From Copromyces sp. CBS 386.78 (lineage: Eukaryota; Ascomycota; Sordariomycetes; Sordariales; Sordariaceae): a stretch of 64,000 bases of DNA. The notes beneath the pieces are model-generated. The model saw only the letters and a program-made list of their open reading frames with translations. It made no database searches and had not been told where the DNA came from. Made by a program: the position numbers and the translations under genes. The stretch spans positions 1 to 64,000 of the forward strand of contig MU839206.1 of the NCBI GenBank assembly GCA_030685235.1, in the 5' to 3' direction. Every line of letters begins with the position of its first letter. Within the stretch, counting starts at the first letter, position 1. Of this stretch, positions 9,064-21,912 are shown in pieces.

Positions 9064-11099
9064 TCACGGACTCGCCTCACTTCCCTCCCTCGCCTCAACA
9101 ATAAACCTCTGAACCGCCCAAAACCTCCTCATATACGAAATTCCCAATCCAAAATCCTCCTGCGAGATAACCTGCGAAGCGGTCGACATCTTCCGCACCA
9201 AATACTTCTTCTTGAGTTCCCACTTCGTCACGTCACCAGACTCCAGCACCTCTCGAGGCGGGTTCTTCGGATGTGGCGTAGCCACCAACAGGATCCAGAG
9301 GAAAATGCCAGGAATCTCTTTCCACCTCTTCGGACCAACAGCAAGGATGTTCTCGTACAGAATTTGTGACTGGGCCTCAGTCTTGACAAGGGAAATGGGC
9401 TGCATGGTGGAAATGGAGGCGATGAGTATCACGGCACAAAGCTGGATGGTTTGCGTGACGAGATCAGGCTCAAGAGACGTTGAGACCAAGACCCCATGAA
9501 GACGGGATGCTATGGCCCTTATGTCGGTGCTAGATATGGGGCCAATTCGCTCCGATTTTAGATATGATTCAAAGAATGGTTCAGTGATCATTGCCGTCAG
9601 ACGGAGAATACGGCACAGTGTGTGTGCCGCAGTAAATGTCAAACCGAGAGCTTCCATGTTATGTAGGAACGAGATACGAAGGTCGGGTAGTAAGGGGCAA
9701 AGGAACGATATCGGTATGCTGGGGACAGGCATATGTGGAGGTTGAGGGCCATCGCGGTCGTTTATCAGAAGGTCACGTTCATAAGTAACGGCCACAGCGT
9801 GATCCACCCTGACAGCCAGGTTGTCATCAGCTTGCTGTGACTTCCGGTATTTGTAGCATGGCAAAAAGCCGTGAAAAAAAAGTCGAGCTTACAGCATTAG
9901 AACGGCAAGGGACATGGGGTCACCTAAGCCTGGTCGGCCGTCTACCGGCTGAGCGAGGTATTTGAGCCCCCGCAAGTGCGCAAAGAGACTCTCCTCTTTA
10001 CCCCATAGCCACTGTCCAGTTATTTCTCATGTCAGCACACACACTGACACCTGCCATGATGCAGGCAAGAAGCTCGTTTGTACACACCTCGATAACAGCC
10101 AGGTTGATGATTGACCTCACCACGTCATCCAACTCATATACCCCGCTCCCGATAGTTCGATTGATCATTCCCAACACTTTGCCTTTGATGGCCAGCGGCT
10201 CTGGAGATGTTTCAGCATCGTAACCCCGTTCAAAGGCCTGGAAAACCGACGCCATCAGGATACCAATTTTGGGAAACAGTTGCGACTGCATCATCCACGG
10301 GAGCATCTGTGAACGAAAGAGGGGTGGAGTGTAGTTCCCTTCGATTGAGACAAGGTTAGGAGCCACAAAGTCGAGGACTATAGCGAGTTTGAACATGTCA
10401 GCATCATATCAATCGGGCGCTCGGAGTACGGAAAGTGGACTTACAGTAATGCATCAACTCGGTATTCCTCAGACTCTTGTCAATGCGAGAACTTCCCGGA
10501 CAACTCGTAATAGATGTCAACACGCCTCCCAGTCCCTGAATCTTCTTGAGTGACGCTCCTCCGCAAATCCTTTCTCTCTCGTACTCGTCATGAGATTCCC
10601 GACTATGTGTCACTAACTTCCCCCGTATTCCAGCAACACCAGAGTCCGTCGAAGAATCGCTTGTTGGGCTCTTATCGCCGGCTTCATCATTCCGTTGGTT
10701 CTCAGCTTTGTTCTTCCTGTAAGAATCAGAAACAACATAGACAGCCCACTGGGTAGGATGATGAAGCTTTTCAGGTTGCCGCTTGACTCGCATCACCAGT
10801 TCCTGAGCGGAGGTGACTTTGATGCCACTCGGTCCAAGAGCAGCAAGACTGGCACATGTGCTCAGTTCCAGGGTGAATATGCACTCAGCTCTTGGCCATC
10901 GTCTTGCGCAGTTAGGGCATGGCTGGCCTGGTGATGTCGGCGGCTGACACTGGTTGTCTCTGAGGTTAACTTCAAGCTCGCTTTGGCAATAGGAGGGTGA
11001 CTGAGAACTCGCCTTTTGTTTCCTTCTCCGACATTCAGTGCACGACTTTTTGATCCTTTCTCGTCGGTTAACGTTGCTGTTACTGGACGAGGAGATCAT
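9064..11099 (-). CDS. Zn(II)2Cys6 transcription factor, Fungal_trans_2 type
   Basis: Five exons on the minus strand give 581 residues: 11099-11013, 10949-10445, 10377-10088, 10011-9893 and 9808-9064. The N-terminal binuclear zinc cluster is built from cysteines 20, 23, 30, 40, 43 and 52 (C-x2-C-x6-C-x9-C-x2-C-x8-C). It is preceded by a basic stretch and is complete only after removal of the first intron (10950-11012). That intron has a GC donor (GCGAGT) and no in-frame stop. The middle and C-terminal part matches the Fungal_trans_2 regulatory domain: joining exons gives ELMHYFLDFVAP, then AVIEWLWGKEESLFAHLRGL, and near the end WKEIPGIFLWILLVA. The protein should bind CGG-type sites in the nucleus; its target pathway is unknown and no biosynthetic cluster lies beside it. 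Exon phases agree throughout. The joint at 9808/9893 (acceptor CTGTCAG) is the least certain. Confidence 0.85.
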
Positions 11100-12337
11100 C
11101 TTGGCTAATGAACCCGACGGAATGGTAGACCTAGCCGAGCTTCACAAGCCTTACAAAAATGAATAATCGAAATGCAGGATATCGGAGAACAACACCGGGT
11201 GCATCACCAGATCATTATATGCGACGGCGGCATTCCAAGCCAATGACCGGTCTCTCGGGACAGCAATAAGATACATACCTCTGCCAACGGAAGGTTCCGC
11301 TCTCCCAACCAACGAATTGTCTAGGAGCGGTGTGGTCTTCGTTCAGCTGTAGGGCAGTAGAAACGTGACGAAGTGGAGGAGCCTATCAAATTTTAGCCCT
11401 GGAATATGCGTGATCAGGCTTCCTTGTTTTTCTCGATTGGGCAAAAGGACACGGAGTAAACCGAGGAGATATCGAGATCAGCAAAAATTGCTCCTTGGGA
11501 AATGAGGCTTGGATGGTCTGGGCACCAAAAAGGTGACTGTGAAACCGTACTATCGAGGAGTTAATAAGAACTCGCAGCGTAATTCGACATTACGCAGTTT
11601 ACTGTCGAATAGATCCTGGCTAAATATCCTGGAGGGGAAAATCATAAGTGCGGCCCGGACCGAGTTAAGGTACCGACCATGTGGTCTCATTTGGTGTGAC
11701 AAAGTTTATTGGGGGTAGAGGCCTAGACCTCGGATGAACTTACCGCAAGTGACAAGTTCAGGCGAGGCTAAGCCCCCCAGGGCAGTCTCATTGTGGGTGC
11801 CGCTAATGACCGTTATGAACGAGGGGGCCATGTGGTTGGACAAGTGGCTCGATAGTGCCTGGGAAAGCTGTGGTCGGAAATATGGAAAACAGATAACAGA
11901 ATGAAGGGAAATTACTTACGAGATATGCTTGGGATCGATCCTATCACCATGGCAGGAACTTCCAAGGGCCCGGATGTGTGGTAGGTCCGGAGACGTTGTC
12001 AGCGCTAGGTCACCTTGATATGGTTCATTCTCACCGTTCTGTGGCTTGCCGAGGCACTGCAACTGTGATAGGGTAGAAGGTAGTGTATTGGTGACATAAC
12101 AGATATGGGCCCTATGAAGATTATCTCGACTCTGCGTGCAGGTGGTGCTGCTAATCTACCGAATATTCGAGAACGAGATCCTTGAATGGATCATGAGCCA
12201 TCAGCATAAACATTACTTGTGTCGGTACTAGCTCCTCCGCAGCCTTCTTCCTCATGTGTCATCGGGATGCTCTTGCTGTGGAAAACGCAGGGGAGGCATG
12301 TTCGTCCTTCTGTGTCCGTAGCTACTCTGTGGTGTGA
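11100..12337. other. Intergenic, promoter side of the Zn2Cys6 gene
   Basis: No gene is supported. The largest ORF (11509-11718, 69 codons, plus strand) lacks features. It holds the transcription factor promoter and the 3' end of the GPI protein gene. Confidence 0.5.
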
Positions 12338-13016
12338 TCAAAGGGCCAAAGCAACGAGGAAAGCAACAACGATGCCTCGAATGACCCTGCAGAAAACCGT
12401 TAGCCATTCGATTCAACAAAGGGATTTCAAAGAAAGGACAAAGTTGTAGTGAAGGTCTGTCAATAACATACCCGTTGACGAGACCATGAGTCTCGGAGGA
12501 GGCAGCGCTTTTGGCATTTCCAGCAGTGTCCACAGGCTTGCCGTCATGAGCAGTGTTGCTTTCCTGGGCGCCCACATCTGTGCCGGTGGGGTCGATCAAG
12601 GTGACAGAGGTGGAATTGTCTAGCGGCCATGTCGAGTTGGTGAAGTTTCCGAAACAAGTTCCGTTCACGGCAGTTACAGTGGGAAACGCAGAAGGAACCG
12701 GGGAAGTGAGGTCACTGCTGGTAGCCGCTCCGCTGATAGATTCGCTGCCGGAGATTGCAGCAGTGCTGCTCTCCTGTCCATCTGGTGAGATCACGATTGT
12801 TGCAAGGGCAGAGTTGGGCTCGCTGCCAAAGACAGTGACGGTCGAAAGAGCGACGGTGGTCACGCCAACCTGGGCATTGGGAGAATTGGCCAAGTCGGCC
12901 GGGACGGTGACGGTCTCGTACACAATCGGCTGTGCGGCGATGTTTTGGGCTTGAACAACAGCGACTGGAGCAGCAGCGAGCAGCATGAGGGTGCTGGGAA
13001 CCATGTTGGTGAGCAT
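12338..13016 (-). CDS. Probable GPI-anchored Ser/Thr-rich surface protein
   Basis: Two exons (13016-12472 and 12386-12338) encode 197 residues. The N-terminus MLTNMVPSTLMLLAAAPVAV is a signal peptide with cleavage probably after VVQA near residue 23. The body is rich in Ser, Thr, Val and Ala with several N-glycosylation sequons (NGT, NFT, NST). The intron 12387-12471 has donor GTATGT, branch GCTAAC and acceptor CTGCAG. After splicing the protein ends NGVIRGIVVAFLVALAL, a hydrophobic tail behind small residues, as in GPI-attachment signals. Without splicing the frame runs on into a nonsense basic tail. The ATG at 13016 is chosen because the longer upstream frame would bury the signal peptide behind 42 residues. 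The family is not recognised; the role is probably cell-wall or plasma-membrane surface. Confidence 0.75.
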
Positions 13017-14402
13017 CTTGATGTGACTTGATGGCGTGTTTGGATGAATCAACCGATGTTGTGGTGAGAGGTGTAGATGATGCAAGCTGCAAGGAGCAAG
13101 AAACCAAGGAGACCAATGATCTGGGGAGAACAATAACGTCAATGATCTGTGTCAGGATGTGTGGGATGTGGGAGGAGAGAGACGACGGATTGACTCTGAA
13201 CTTGAACAAGATGACGGGGAAATCTCAGGCCATGTGGTTGGGAGTGCTGTGAGGGGAAGATGGAAACTTTGGAAGTTGGGCAGTCTGTCATGCAAAGGCC
13301 GGGCAACTGATGCCTTCATTCGACACACTTGCTTCTCACGTGGGAAGGTCATCATGGGGAAAGCGCTGCTCCTTCGCAAAGTGGATGCCACTCCTCGTTC
13401 ATTTGCTAAGATCGTGACCGCCTTCCTCAGGTGTTGGATGAAAACTTTGCAGACTCCAGTGTTGAGAGGAAGGTGCGTTCCCTCTCTGGCTAGCAAAGCA
13501 GTCAGACCCGCAGTGGTCGGACCAGATCTCGAGTGCGACTGCCGTTCATGATGAGAACACTCATGATTCTTGCTTCATCTTTGGGTGCTGCAATTGTTGA
13601 AAGGATAAGTAGTTGCGAGGGGAGTTCGATCGTAACCCACCGCTCCTGTGATCTTGATCGCCGGATTTTTCCGTGTAAGAAGGTGGGAAGTTTGATTGCT
13701 GGCTTGGAAGGCGTGAGCATCAACGCAAACACATCTAGGTAGCAAGACGGATGATGCATCACCCCGGAGAAAAACAACACCAAATCCAAAACCGTATCAT
13801 TAAGCCCAACATAGCCCTCAGACCGTCAAAATTTCATTGCGCTACGAAGTATGTTCGTCCGCTCAACCATCTTTGAGGCACTCCATCCATCATGCCTCAT
13901 CGACTTGACTAGCCGCAGAGCCCCCCTCTCTCAAGAACAAGAACGTGACCATAGCCTGTATCGTGTGCGTGGGTATCATGATGAAGTCGCAGAGTTGTAA
14001 AGACATTTGCCACAGACATGCACGCGTATGAATTCCATTCCATGCCCAAAACGCCAAACAATAGAAAACAGAAACTTACAGAGGATAAAGGTAAAGGTTA
14101 AAAGCAAATCAGAAAAGGACAAAAGCCCGCAAAACACTGATGCGATGATTGTGATGACGGAAGGAACCCGCGAGCAAATGCTGAAAAAAGTGGAGATGGC
14201 CGCGCAACCAAATCACAAACTCAAAATACTAGACAACGCATTCCTCTTTTTTTTTTTTTTCTTCATCCGGGATGATAGGCTGCCGTGTCCAACTCGTTCC
14301 GAGTTCCGTGGGAGAGACAAGTCGACAAAACCCAGGAGAAATGGGGAACGCAAAGAGAGAAAAATGGAAAGAAAAAGGCCGCGTTGAAATGTCAAATGGG
14401 TA
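13017..14402. other. Intergenic, no gene recognised
   Basis: Promoter of the GPI-type protein on the left and 3' region of the polyQ gene on the right. ORFs of up to 130 codons on both strands lack domains or splice support. A T14 run lies near 14248-14261. Confidence 0.5.
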
Positions 14403-14621
14403 TCAAACCGATGTCGTTTGAACAGACGACCTTCCCTGCTCGGACGCCGTAGATGCCGTGTCTCTAGTTTGACCATGTTGTGGTGCGCCTCCTCCTCCTC
14501 CTCCTCCTCCTCCTCCTACAAATCCCGATGATAGACGTGGGCTTCGATTAGTAGGGTACGAAGAGTGAGATGATGATACGGGAGGCTCCATCGGTGCAGG
14601 AAGAGACGTGGGGGTTTGCGG

Positions 14622-14716
<95 letters not shown>

Positions 14717-15754
14717 GATGCTGTTGTTGTTGCTGTTGATGTTGCTGTTGATGCTGCTGTTGATATTGCTGTTGGTGCTGTTGTTGCTCCCTGCCTAATG
14801 CACCAGAGCCCTGCCAACTGGAACTGTAATCACCTGCTAACCGGGGACCCATTTCCGATGAAGAGGGCGTCATATGAAGAGTTCGGGGTACACTATTCTC
14901 GGGATGTGGTAACGAATGCTGCCCACGCTTGCTTGCCGCTACCGGGTCATATGGACTGGTAACTGGCGAGTACCGGTACGATCCCGAGTTGTAACCATGA
15001 TAACCAGCACTGAGGGGACTGAGCGGCTGAGAAGTAGATACAGCAGTCCTCGGCAACGGAGCCATAGCCGGTGCCGGCGCGATCGGCTGGTTGGGCTGCG
15101 GCATGTTTTGACGGGCTCGACTCTCATCTTTCTTGGGACGACCCCGTTTGCGACCGGTGGGAGCCGCGCTCAGCGTTGAGGTCGAAGGAGGAATGCCTGG
15201 CGAGGGGAGACCGTTGGGCCGTGGCTTGATGTTCACAGGCTGTGCTATTGGGGTTGGAAATAGTTGATGGCCGTAGGATCGCATGGGCGAATATGGCGGC
15301 CTTTCCTCGGCAGGGCCAACTGCCCGCCTCTTTGCATAATGATCCTCCGAGTCATCGACCGAGTTCCGTTTTTGCGGCGACAGAATCGGTCTCTGAAACG
15401 ACGGCCTGCTCACCATGGAGTTGTATGCCTGAATGCATTGATTCACGGTCCTCCCTGCATGTTCAAGTTAGAGGCTGCATTGAATATAGTCGGCCACAAA
15501 AAAACAAAAGAAAAAGCCGCCAATTTACCTCGAGGAATCTGAATAGAGTGCCAGTCTGGTTGATGGATGTTATTGCGGTTGATAAAGTCTATCATGGCGT
15601 CCGCATCGACGCTAACCTTGATGATTTCCCCCAAGAGGAAGCGCTGTACGAGAAGAGACATGGGTAAGCGAGAGGCGGGGGCGGGGGAATATAGAGCCAA
15701 CTTGAAAGGAAGCATTCAACATACCTTTTCTTCCTCATCAAACGACGACTCCAT
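14403..15754 (-). CDS. AT-hook, polyglutamine nuclear protein with Myb-like N-terminus
   Basis: Three exons (15754-15725, 15643-15529 and 15454-14403) encode 398 residues. The first exon is only 10 codons (MESSFDEEEK). Both introns are canonical (GTATGT...TACAG and GTAAAT...GCAG). Residues 11-60 (starting RFLLGEIIKV, ending RTVNQCIQAY) resemble the short Myb/SANT-like helical domain found in many fungal nuclear proteins; this assignment is by eye. An AT-hook core, GRKRGRPKK, follows at about 149-157, with proline/serine-rich linkers. A Gln-rich region (about 276-327) ends in 32 uninterrupted CAA codons, and a poly-Gly run lies near the C-terminus. It is probably a DNA-binding chromatin or transcription factor; targets are unknown. 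Long Gln tracts act as activation or condensate-forming regions in many fungal regulators. Confidence 0.8.
14622..14717 (-). repeat. Pure (CAA)32 microsatellite encoding polyQ
   Basis: Thirty-two uninterrupted TTG triplets on the plus strand read as CAA (Gln) in the minus-strand gene. They continue as an interrupted CAA/CAG/CAT array to about 14792. A short (CTC)n run encoding poly-Gly lies at about 14487-14515. Confidence 0.95.
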
Positions 15755-18700
15755 GATGGAGGTTTGGTGGTCCCTGGAGTCTGCCGTCGACGGGAGGGAG
15801 GAAAAAACGAAGGACAAAAAGAGAAATAGCCGAATGATATCTAGTCATTTGTCGAGGGCCAAATATGACTTGTTATTCGTCGAGCGGGCAACAGGACTGG
15901 GGGTGACGCTCGTGATCGGAGAGGACGGGGCAGAGTCGCAGTGGCGAAGCGCACTCATTCATATACGAATAGGGGGAATTGTTGCTTGCGGCAGTCAAGC
16001 TGAGAAGTTGCCTGGAGCTTGCTTTGGTGGTGCCTGACAATGGTGCTTGATGTTATGCTGCTGCTTTTCCTGCTTGATAGTGGAGGCAGGCTTGTGGGTA
16101 TGTAGTGGTGCTTGTTGCAACAACAACCTGCTTGCTCCCACTCAACTGCGCGCGCGCCGCCTGCAGGGCATCCAGGTTAAGGATGGACGGACGGGAATGG
16201 GGACGACAGGGGTCAGTGTACTAGGTGAGAAATGAAACGAAGGTGTCGACAGCCAGAGTCGAGGTATGTATGTATGAGGTGCGGATTGCAGTCAGGAGTG
16301 GCAGAAGGCGTTAATCCGTCATGTCCACGGCCGTGGGGTCACGAAAAACCAGGGGGTGGGTGAAGCGAGCGAACAGATCCCTCTTGCGACTCCAAGTCCA
16401 AGACACTCTCGCCAGACCGGGAGATGAGTGGAGGACGACAGCCTGGAATCGAGCAGGGCAGGCGGCAAAGAGACGCGAGCAGTACAGTGGGAAGCGCGCG
16501 TCTTCCCGTTGGTCTGCGGAGTTTCGAGTTACCGTAGAGGGGAGCGACGACGGACGAGTAGATGTTGTCCAGTTGTTGGATGGCAGGCGAGACGATGTTG
16601 CTAGTCGGTGTTTCTGTCAATGTTCCACTGTTGCACTGTCGCACGGGGGGGTGGTGGGCGCCCCGGTTTCCAACGTTGGTGTTAGTGAGGGCTCCACTGT
16701 CGAAATGACCCCGGTACGGCTGTTCACGCGCAGTGGATGGGACGGATGGATGAGACCTGGGTTGACTGAGGTTAAGTCGGCGACAGCGACAAGGTAAGGA
16801 AGAACCAGAACGGCGACAAGAACAACAAGAACAACAGCAACAAATAAGCAGCCCGGACTTATTCACCTGGCTGACCTCGCCGTCCAGATTCCCACTCCTT
16901 GTCCAGTCGGCGTGTTTCGCAGGGGTGGCCTGTCAAGGTCAACGGTTCTGTAACAGATTCGACTTTATTTTTGTCTGAGAGATCGCGTACTGAACACTTG
17001 CACCTTTTTCCGAGATAATCCTATGCAGCGAGTACCGTCAGATAGCCGGATACAAGGTGAGATATCGACTGGCGCACCTGTCTGTCGGTTCCCACTTGTG
17101 TCGTCCAGTTACGCAACGCAGAGCGCAACGAGGGAGAGATGCAAGGTAGACAAGGGTTGTCTCGTAAGATTGCAGCTGCAAGCGGGCAGATCAAGTGACT
17201 GTACGTGTGGTGGAAGGGTGCTGTCGGCCCACTAGCCACTTTTCCTCAGGCCTTGCCTTTTGATCGCGGTGGTATCGATGGATGTAGCCAAGTATGTAGG
17301 TAATCATCATGTGTGAGTGAGTGTGTGTGTAGACTTCTAGTGTGTATATCCGTGTGTGCGTGTTGATGGTGGTGTGGATTCGCCCAAGCCACGCAGTTTG
17401 CCGCCAAAAGGAAAGATTGAACTACACACCCGACAAGCAGCAGCAGCAACACTAGCAGCAGCAAGCATGTATTGACGGGATGTAGCCGAAAGCAGGAAAT
17501 GGACGACGGGCCGGGGCCGATCCATGTATCTGAAGGCGAAGAATGATAGACGCGTGACTTTGTGTTGAATGCCGTCCACCCAGCCCTGAAGGCTGCTGTT
17601 CAGCCGATGAAAGTCAGTATCAGGTATCGAAAGTTGACTGCGACTTCGAAGTACTTTTCCACCCCAACTTTGATTCGACCAGAACTTGGAGAAATGGGGA
17701 GGACATGGAGGACAAATATTGGGCCGTCATTCCCGTCATGTCGATAACGTCCAGGTTGACCACCTGGTCACCTCAATAGGCCTGGCCGCGACCCAGTTTC
17801 GCCCAGCAAACTCTCCCTCCGAAAAAGAAGGGTACAGTACGGAAGTGCTGTCTCGGGCAGAGAGACCTTGGCTGACGGGAACCTCCCCCTCCTCCCGTCG
17901 CAACCCAAACCTCCATTATCGATGAAACAAAACTTGACAACCGACCAAGCAGATGCAAAAAAAAAGTCATCCGTGACCGATCACGAACATTTCCAGTATC
18001 CACCTGAATCCTGGAACGTCGCAACGCGTTTCTGCGCGGGCCGAAGGGAACGAGCTACTTGCAGCAGCTAAGCAAAACAAAAATATCCGGCCGCAGGAAA
18101 GGGAAAAGAAAAGGTAAAAGAAACGAAGGAGAAAAGAGCGAAGCAGAATGACGGCGACGACGCATACCTAGACGGACAGACGGCATCCGCGGTTCTGCCG
18201 AGAAGTCTTGATGCTGCGAACTGCGACCGAAAGCCGGGAAGCTGAGACATATGGTCGACGAAATGACTGTATCGATTTCCCAGTTGGGAGGAGGGTGCCG
18301 TGCTTGCTGTTGCGACTGTGAATCGACTGCCAATCTGCCATTCTGTCGACGGTCCAATGTGTCAAGCCTCCAACAGTTGCAGTCGCATCGGATCCATCCA
18401 TCATGGCAGCGCTGCAATGGGAATGGGATGATGCGCCTGAATGCCTATGATGGACATGGGGGACATGGGGTCCCGCTATGGGTCCCGCCAATGCCGCCAT
18501 ACATGATGGCCGGAGGGATGCTTGGCCCCACGATGGATGCATCACTCCCACAACTCCCACTTCGACCTCTCTCCGATCCCATGCTCCCGTCGCCATGCTT
18601 CAATGGCCGCGTCGTTGCCTGTGTTGAAGCAGAGTCCCCCGATTCATCCATCCAGATTCAGAATGGCTCTTTCGAAACGGCAGCGCCACCCTCCACCCCT

Positions 18701-21700
18701 CCAAAGACACCCATGGCAGGTTACCTAGACCTAGCATTTCCTTGACGGAAAGGGAAACCTCATGGTGGCCACCACCATCATCATCCACCGTTGACCATCA
18801 TTTTTTTTTCGACGTCTCTTCAGCTCGGGTATTCTCTTTGCGATACGCATCCAGCACCCAAAGCGATGCTCGAAATGTCCTTCATAACATGTCGCCTGCA
18901 GGCTTGCAGATTGGCCTGATGATGAATGGACAGCCATATGCATCCGAGAACAGCGTGCAGCTGCACATGTGACCCCCCATTTGCTGGTCTGCCGCCATGA
19001 TAGGGTGTGGCTGCTCTGGGGAAGTGTGGCCAGCGGACGGATGTGGTGGTGGTCGTAGTGAATGGTGTCAATGGTGGCCGTGGACGGTGGTGAGTGAGTG
19101 AGTGAGCGAGTGAGATTTGGCGATGACCCTTTTTTTTTTTTTTTTTCCTTTTTTTTTTCCTTCACGAACCCAACCCAACTCGGGCGAACGTCCAACCAAC
19201 CGAACGCCAACCAACCCCCGACCCTTGTTCTTCCGGCCGTCGCTGTTCAAGATTTTTCAGCGACACCTCTCTTTCGCATTCCCTCATCGTGGCCCTCCGT
19301 CCGTCGGTGAGCCACGATCGCGGCGGCGAAAATGACGGTCCTGTCGCAGTCAAGGAAACGCTGAGCGGTCGCTCGGCCTTCCGGTTCTCGTCTTCGTCTT
19401 GCCATCAAGTCGCACGAGAAAACTATGTTGAAGCTGAGCTGCGACGTCTTCGCAGGATTTCGTTCAATTGGCCCATTGATCTCTGTGGTTAGTAGTTCGA
19501 GTCCCCACTGACTAGAGATCGGAAGGCCTGTTTTGGCGACCATTGGACGCTGTGCTGAAAAGGCTCGCCAATGAGGGTGTTTGCGCGACCAGGTTCCATC
19601 ACACGAGCTGAGGAGCACACGTCAAGCGTTCGTCCATATAAGAGCCGCATCGGAGAAGTGACGAATGTGATATCGTCCATGGTGATTTCTGAGGAGTTGT
19701 CGCCGTCGTTTTTGTTGCCATCTCGGAAAAAGTGTGAGGCTTCCATGAGAATTCTGGAAGAAACAGCGACGGCGGTCCACAACATGGAATCCCATGAGCG
19801 TCTTTAAATGTCTGCAGTGACCTCGGACACTTCTCCACATAAAGCTTGCTGCAAGATGAGCTGGCAGGGCACACCAAGCAGCAAGGTCCAGCACGTCCAG
19901 CACAGCACAGCACACACTTCGCTACACCAAGGGGGACCATGGGCAATGAGCACGGCAGGGCGGACGGATCTGGCAACATTTCCAGCATTATCAGGCTTTG
20001 CCGGGCCATCAACCTATATAGAGGTAGATACCGGCCTTATTAGGTTGCTGGCTGGCATGTCCCATTACGTGTGTTCGCTTTGCTGTCAATGTTGTGCCCT
20101 GTCTGCGCCCGGGTTGCATATGGTGTTTATGCGTTTCGCCCTGTTCCATCCTTGTCTCTTTGTTCTTTTTTATATCTTTTGGTCCGAGACGAGGTGCTAC
20201 ACTATGGGAATGTGTCGCCGAGGTCCTTCCAGAAAAGGAGGGGGAACATGGTTCAACTACGTTGCACACAAAGACAAGCTCGGCGGGAGCAAAGACGGTC
20301 CCTGACATATGGAATCAGATACAGCATATATCGAAGTCGGAATCCGTCAGAGACACCACACCCGTCGCAGCCCGTACATTTTCTATAAAAGCTTGAGAAA
20401 GTGACCAGTGGTTTGCAAAGAGCGCCACGCAGTTGCAAGAGTTTCGAATCCCGATGGAAGACAAGGTACGATATGTGGTTATTGTTCCACAGATGGCGAT
20501 GGCGCACAGGTTGGGACAAGAACGCCAGAACAATGCAGACAGACCCTTTGGCTCATGGATGTTGTCGGTCATCGGTGTCACGAGACGTGAAGATGGGCAT
20601 GTCCGGAACCTGTCCTGGATTCTGAGCTTCCCCCACCCGGATGTCCTCAGACCTACCGCTCTGCTCGAGGCATCCTCTCCATCATGACAAAGTGAAAGAG
20701 ACGCGACCTCAAGGGGCCCCAATTCCGGCCTGGGCAATCCGTGATTCCAATTCACTCTGGAGAGAAGCCATTGCGAGTTGATGAAACAGCAGGGCTCTTG
20801 TCACGTCGAATGGCTGAAAAATCGCTGCCCAACGCCGACACACCCCAAAGCACTGTCCATTGATGTGATGAAGTGGTGAGCTTTTGCCGGTCGAATGGGA
20901 ATTCCAGGTCATTGCGCCGCCAATTGATGGTGGGGTCAGCACGTCCAAAGACACGACAGCTGTCAGGTGCCAGTGAGCTTCAGCTACCGGGCCGTCAAGG
21001 GCTGCCAGACTACCACGAGCGTGGAGACCTGCGGCAGGCAAGACCGCCGGCACAGTGCCGGACAGTCCAGGCGATGGACGGGCTCACGGTGGCCGGATTG
21101 CCTGCCACTTTTGAATGGCGATCATCTTTGACCCTACGCCGATACCAATTGGCAGTAGCGCCGACGCCGCGAACGAACAATTCCCATTGCTACGCTCGTC
21201 CCCCCAGACCCTCAGATTCTGACTGCAACTGGCACACGCCGAGAACAGCGACTCCCTTTCTTGTTCGGTCCTGCGCGTCCTCTGCTCCATTCAGTTTCCT
21301 TTTACGTCCACCGTCGTCGCCGACCCCTTCGATTCTCTCTTTGGCAGCGCATATTTGCCCCGGGCCATATAATTCCTGCTTCACCCCAACTGAAGCGTGG
21401 CAGTTCGTCGCCTCCAACCCTCCCGTCTCCAGCATCCAGAGTCGCCAGCGGTCCAGTCGCAGTTGAGCATGCTGTCGCAAAGATTAAGGGGCCAAGACAA
21501 CACCGCAACGGCAACAGAAGAATAACGAAACGGCATTAGCGACCGTCATCTTTCTCTTCCCTCCACGAAAGCACCACGAAGCACCACACGCTTTCACCGA
21601 CTACTCGGCCACATCAACTTGCATCATTCTACCACCGCTTCACCTTTCAAGCAGACCAGCACCGAGACGTCACCTTCTTCCCAGCCCGTCGCTCGCTCCA

Positions 21701-21912
21701 CTCTCACCTTCTCATGACCTTTGCGCCATAGCCTACCGACTCCGCCGCCGACCATCTCCTTTTCTCCAGGTTGCCTTAGTTTTCCCTCGACTGCCAACTT
21801 TTATACAGCAAACGTGCCCTAAGTACCCTCGACACACAGACACACCGAACCACTACCCACAGTCCCTTCCTTTTCGGGTGCGCGCAGGGCGACCCCAGCT
21901 GCTGCATCCACC
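15755..21912. other. Six-kilobase gene-free interval between divergent genes
   Basis: Lies between the start of the polyQ/AT-hook gene and the start of set-2, so it contains both promoters and leaders. ORFs up to about 197 codons occur on both strands but are low-complexity or featureless and I support none. It holds a T-rich tract (19130-19160), a GAGT repeat (19091-19112) and the CA/TC-rich set-2 leader (about 21540-21912). Long leaders or non-coding transcripts are possible. Confidence 0.5.
21714..21731 (+). promoter_or_regulatory. Five-codon uORF in the set-2 leader
   Basis: ATG ACC TTT GCG CCA TAG, about 180 bp before the set-2 start, encodes MTFAP. It matters only if the transcript begins upstream of it, which the long CT/CA-rich leader makes plausible. 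Confidence 0.35.

Noticed and set aside
14570..14962. Plus-strand polyVal/polyLeu ORFs across the CAA repeat
   Set aside because: They are simply the antisense frames of the (CAA)32 polyQ tract.
18251..18745. 164-codon plus-strand ORF rich in Pro/Met/Cys
   Set aside because: No domain or promoter signal. Overlapping ORFs of similar size exist on the other strand.
19480..19520. tRNA-like T-arm (AGTTCGAGTCCCC)
   Set aside because: No acceptor stem, D arm or anticodon arm can be drawn around it.
19808..20305. 165-codon plus-strand ORF with a hydrophobic centre
   Set aside because: The hydrophobic stretch is Cys/Phe-rich from T-rich DNA. No start context, splice or family support.
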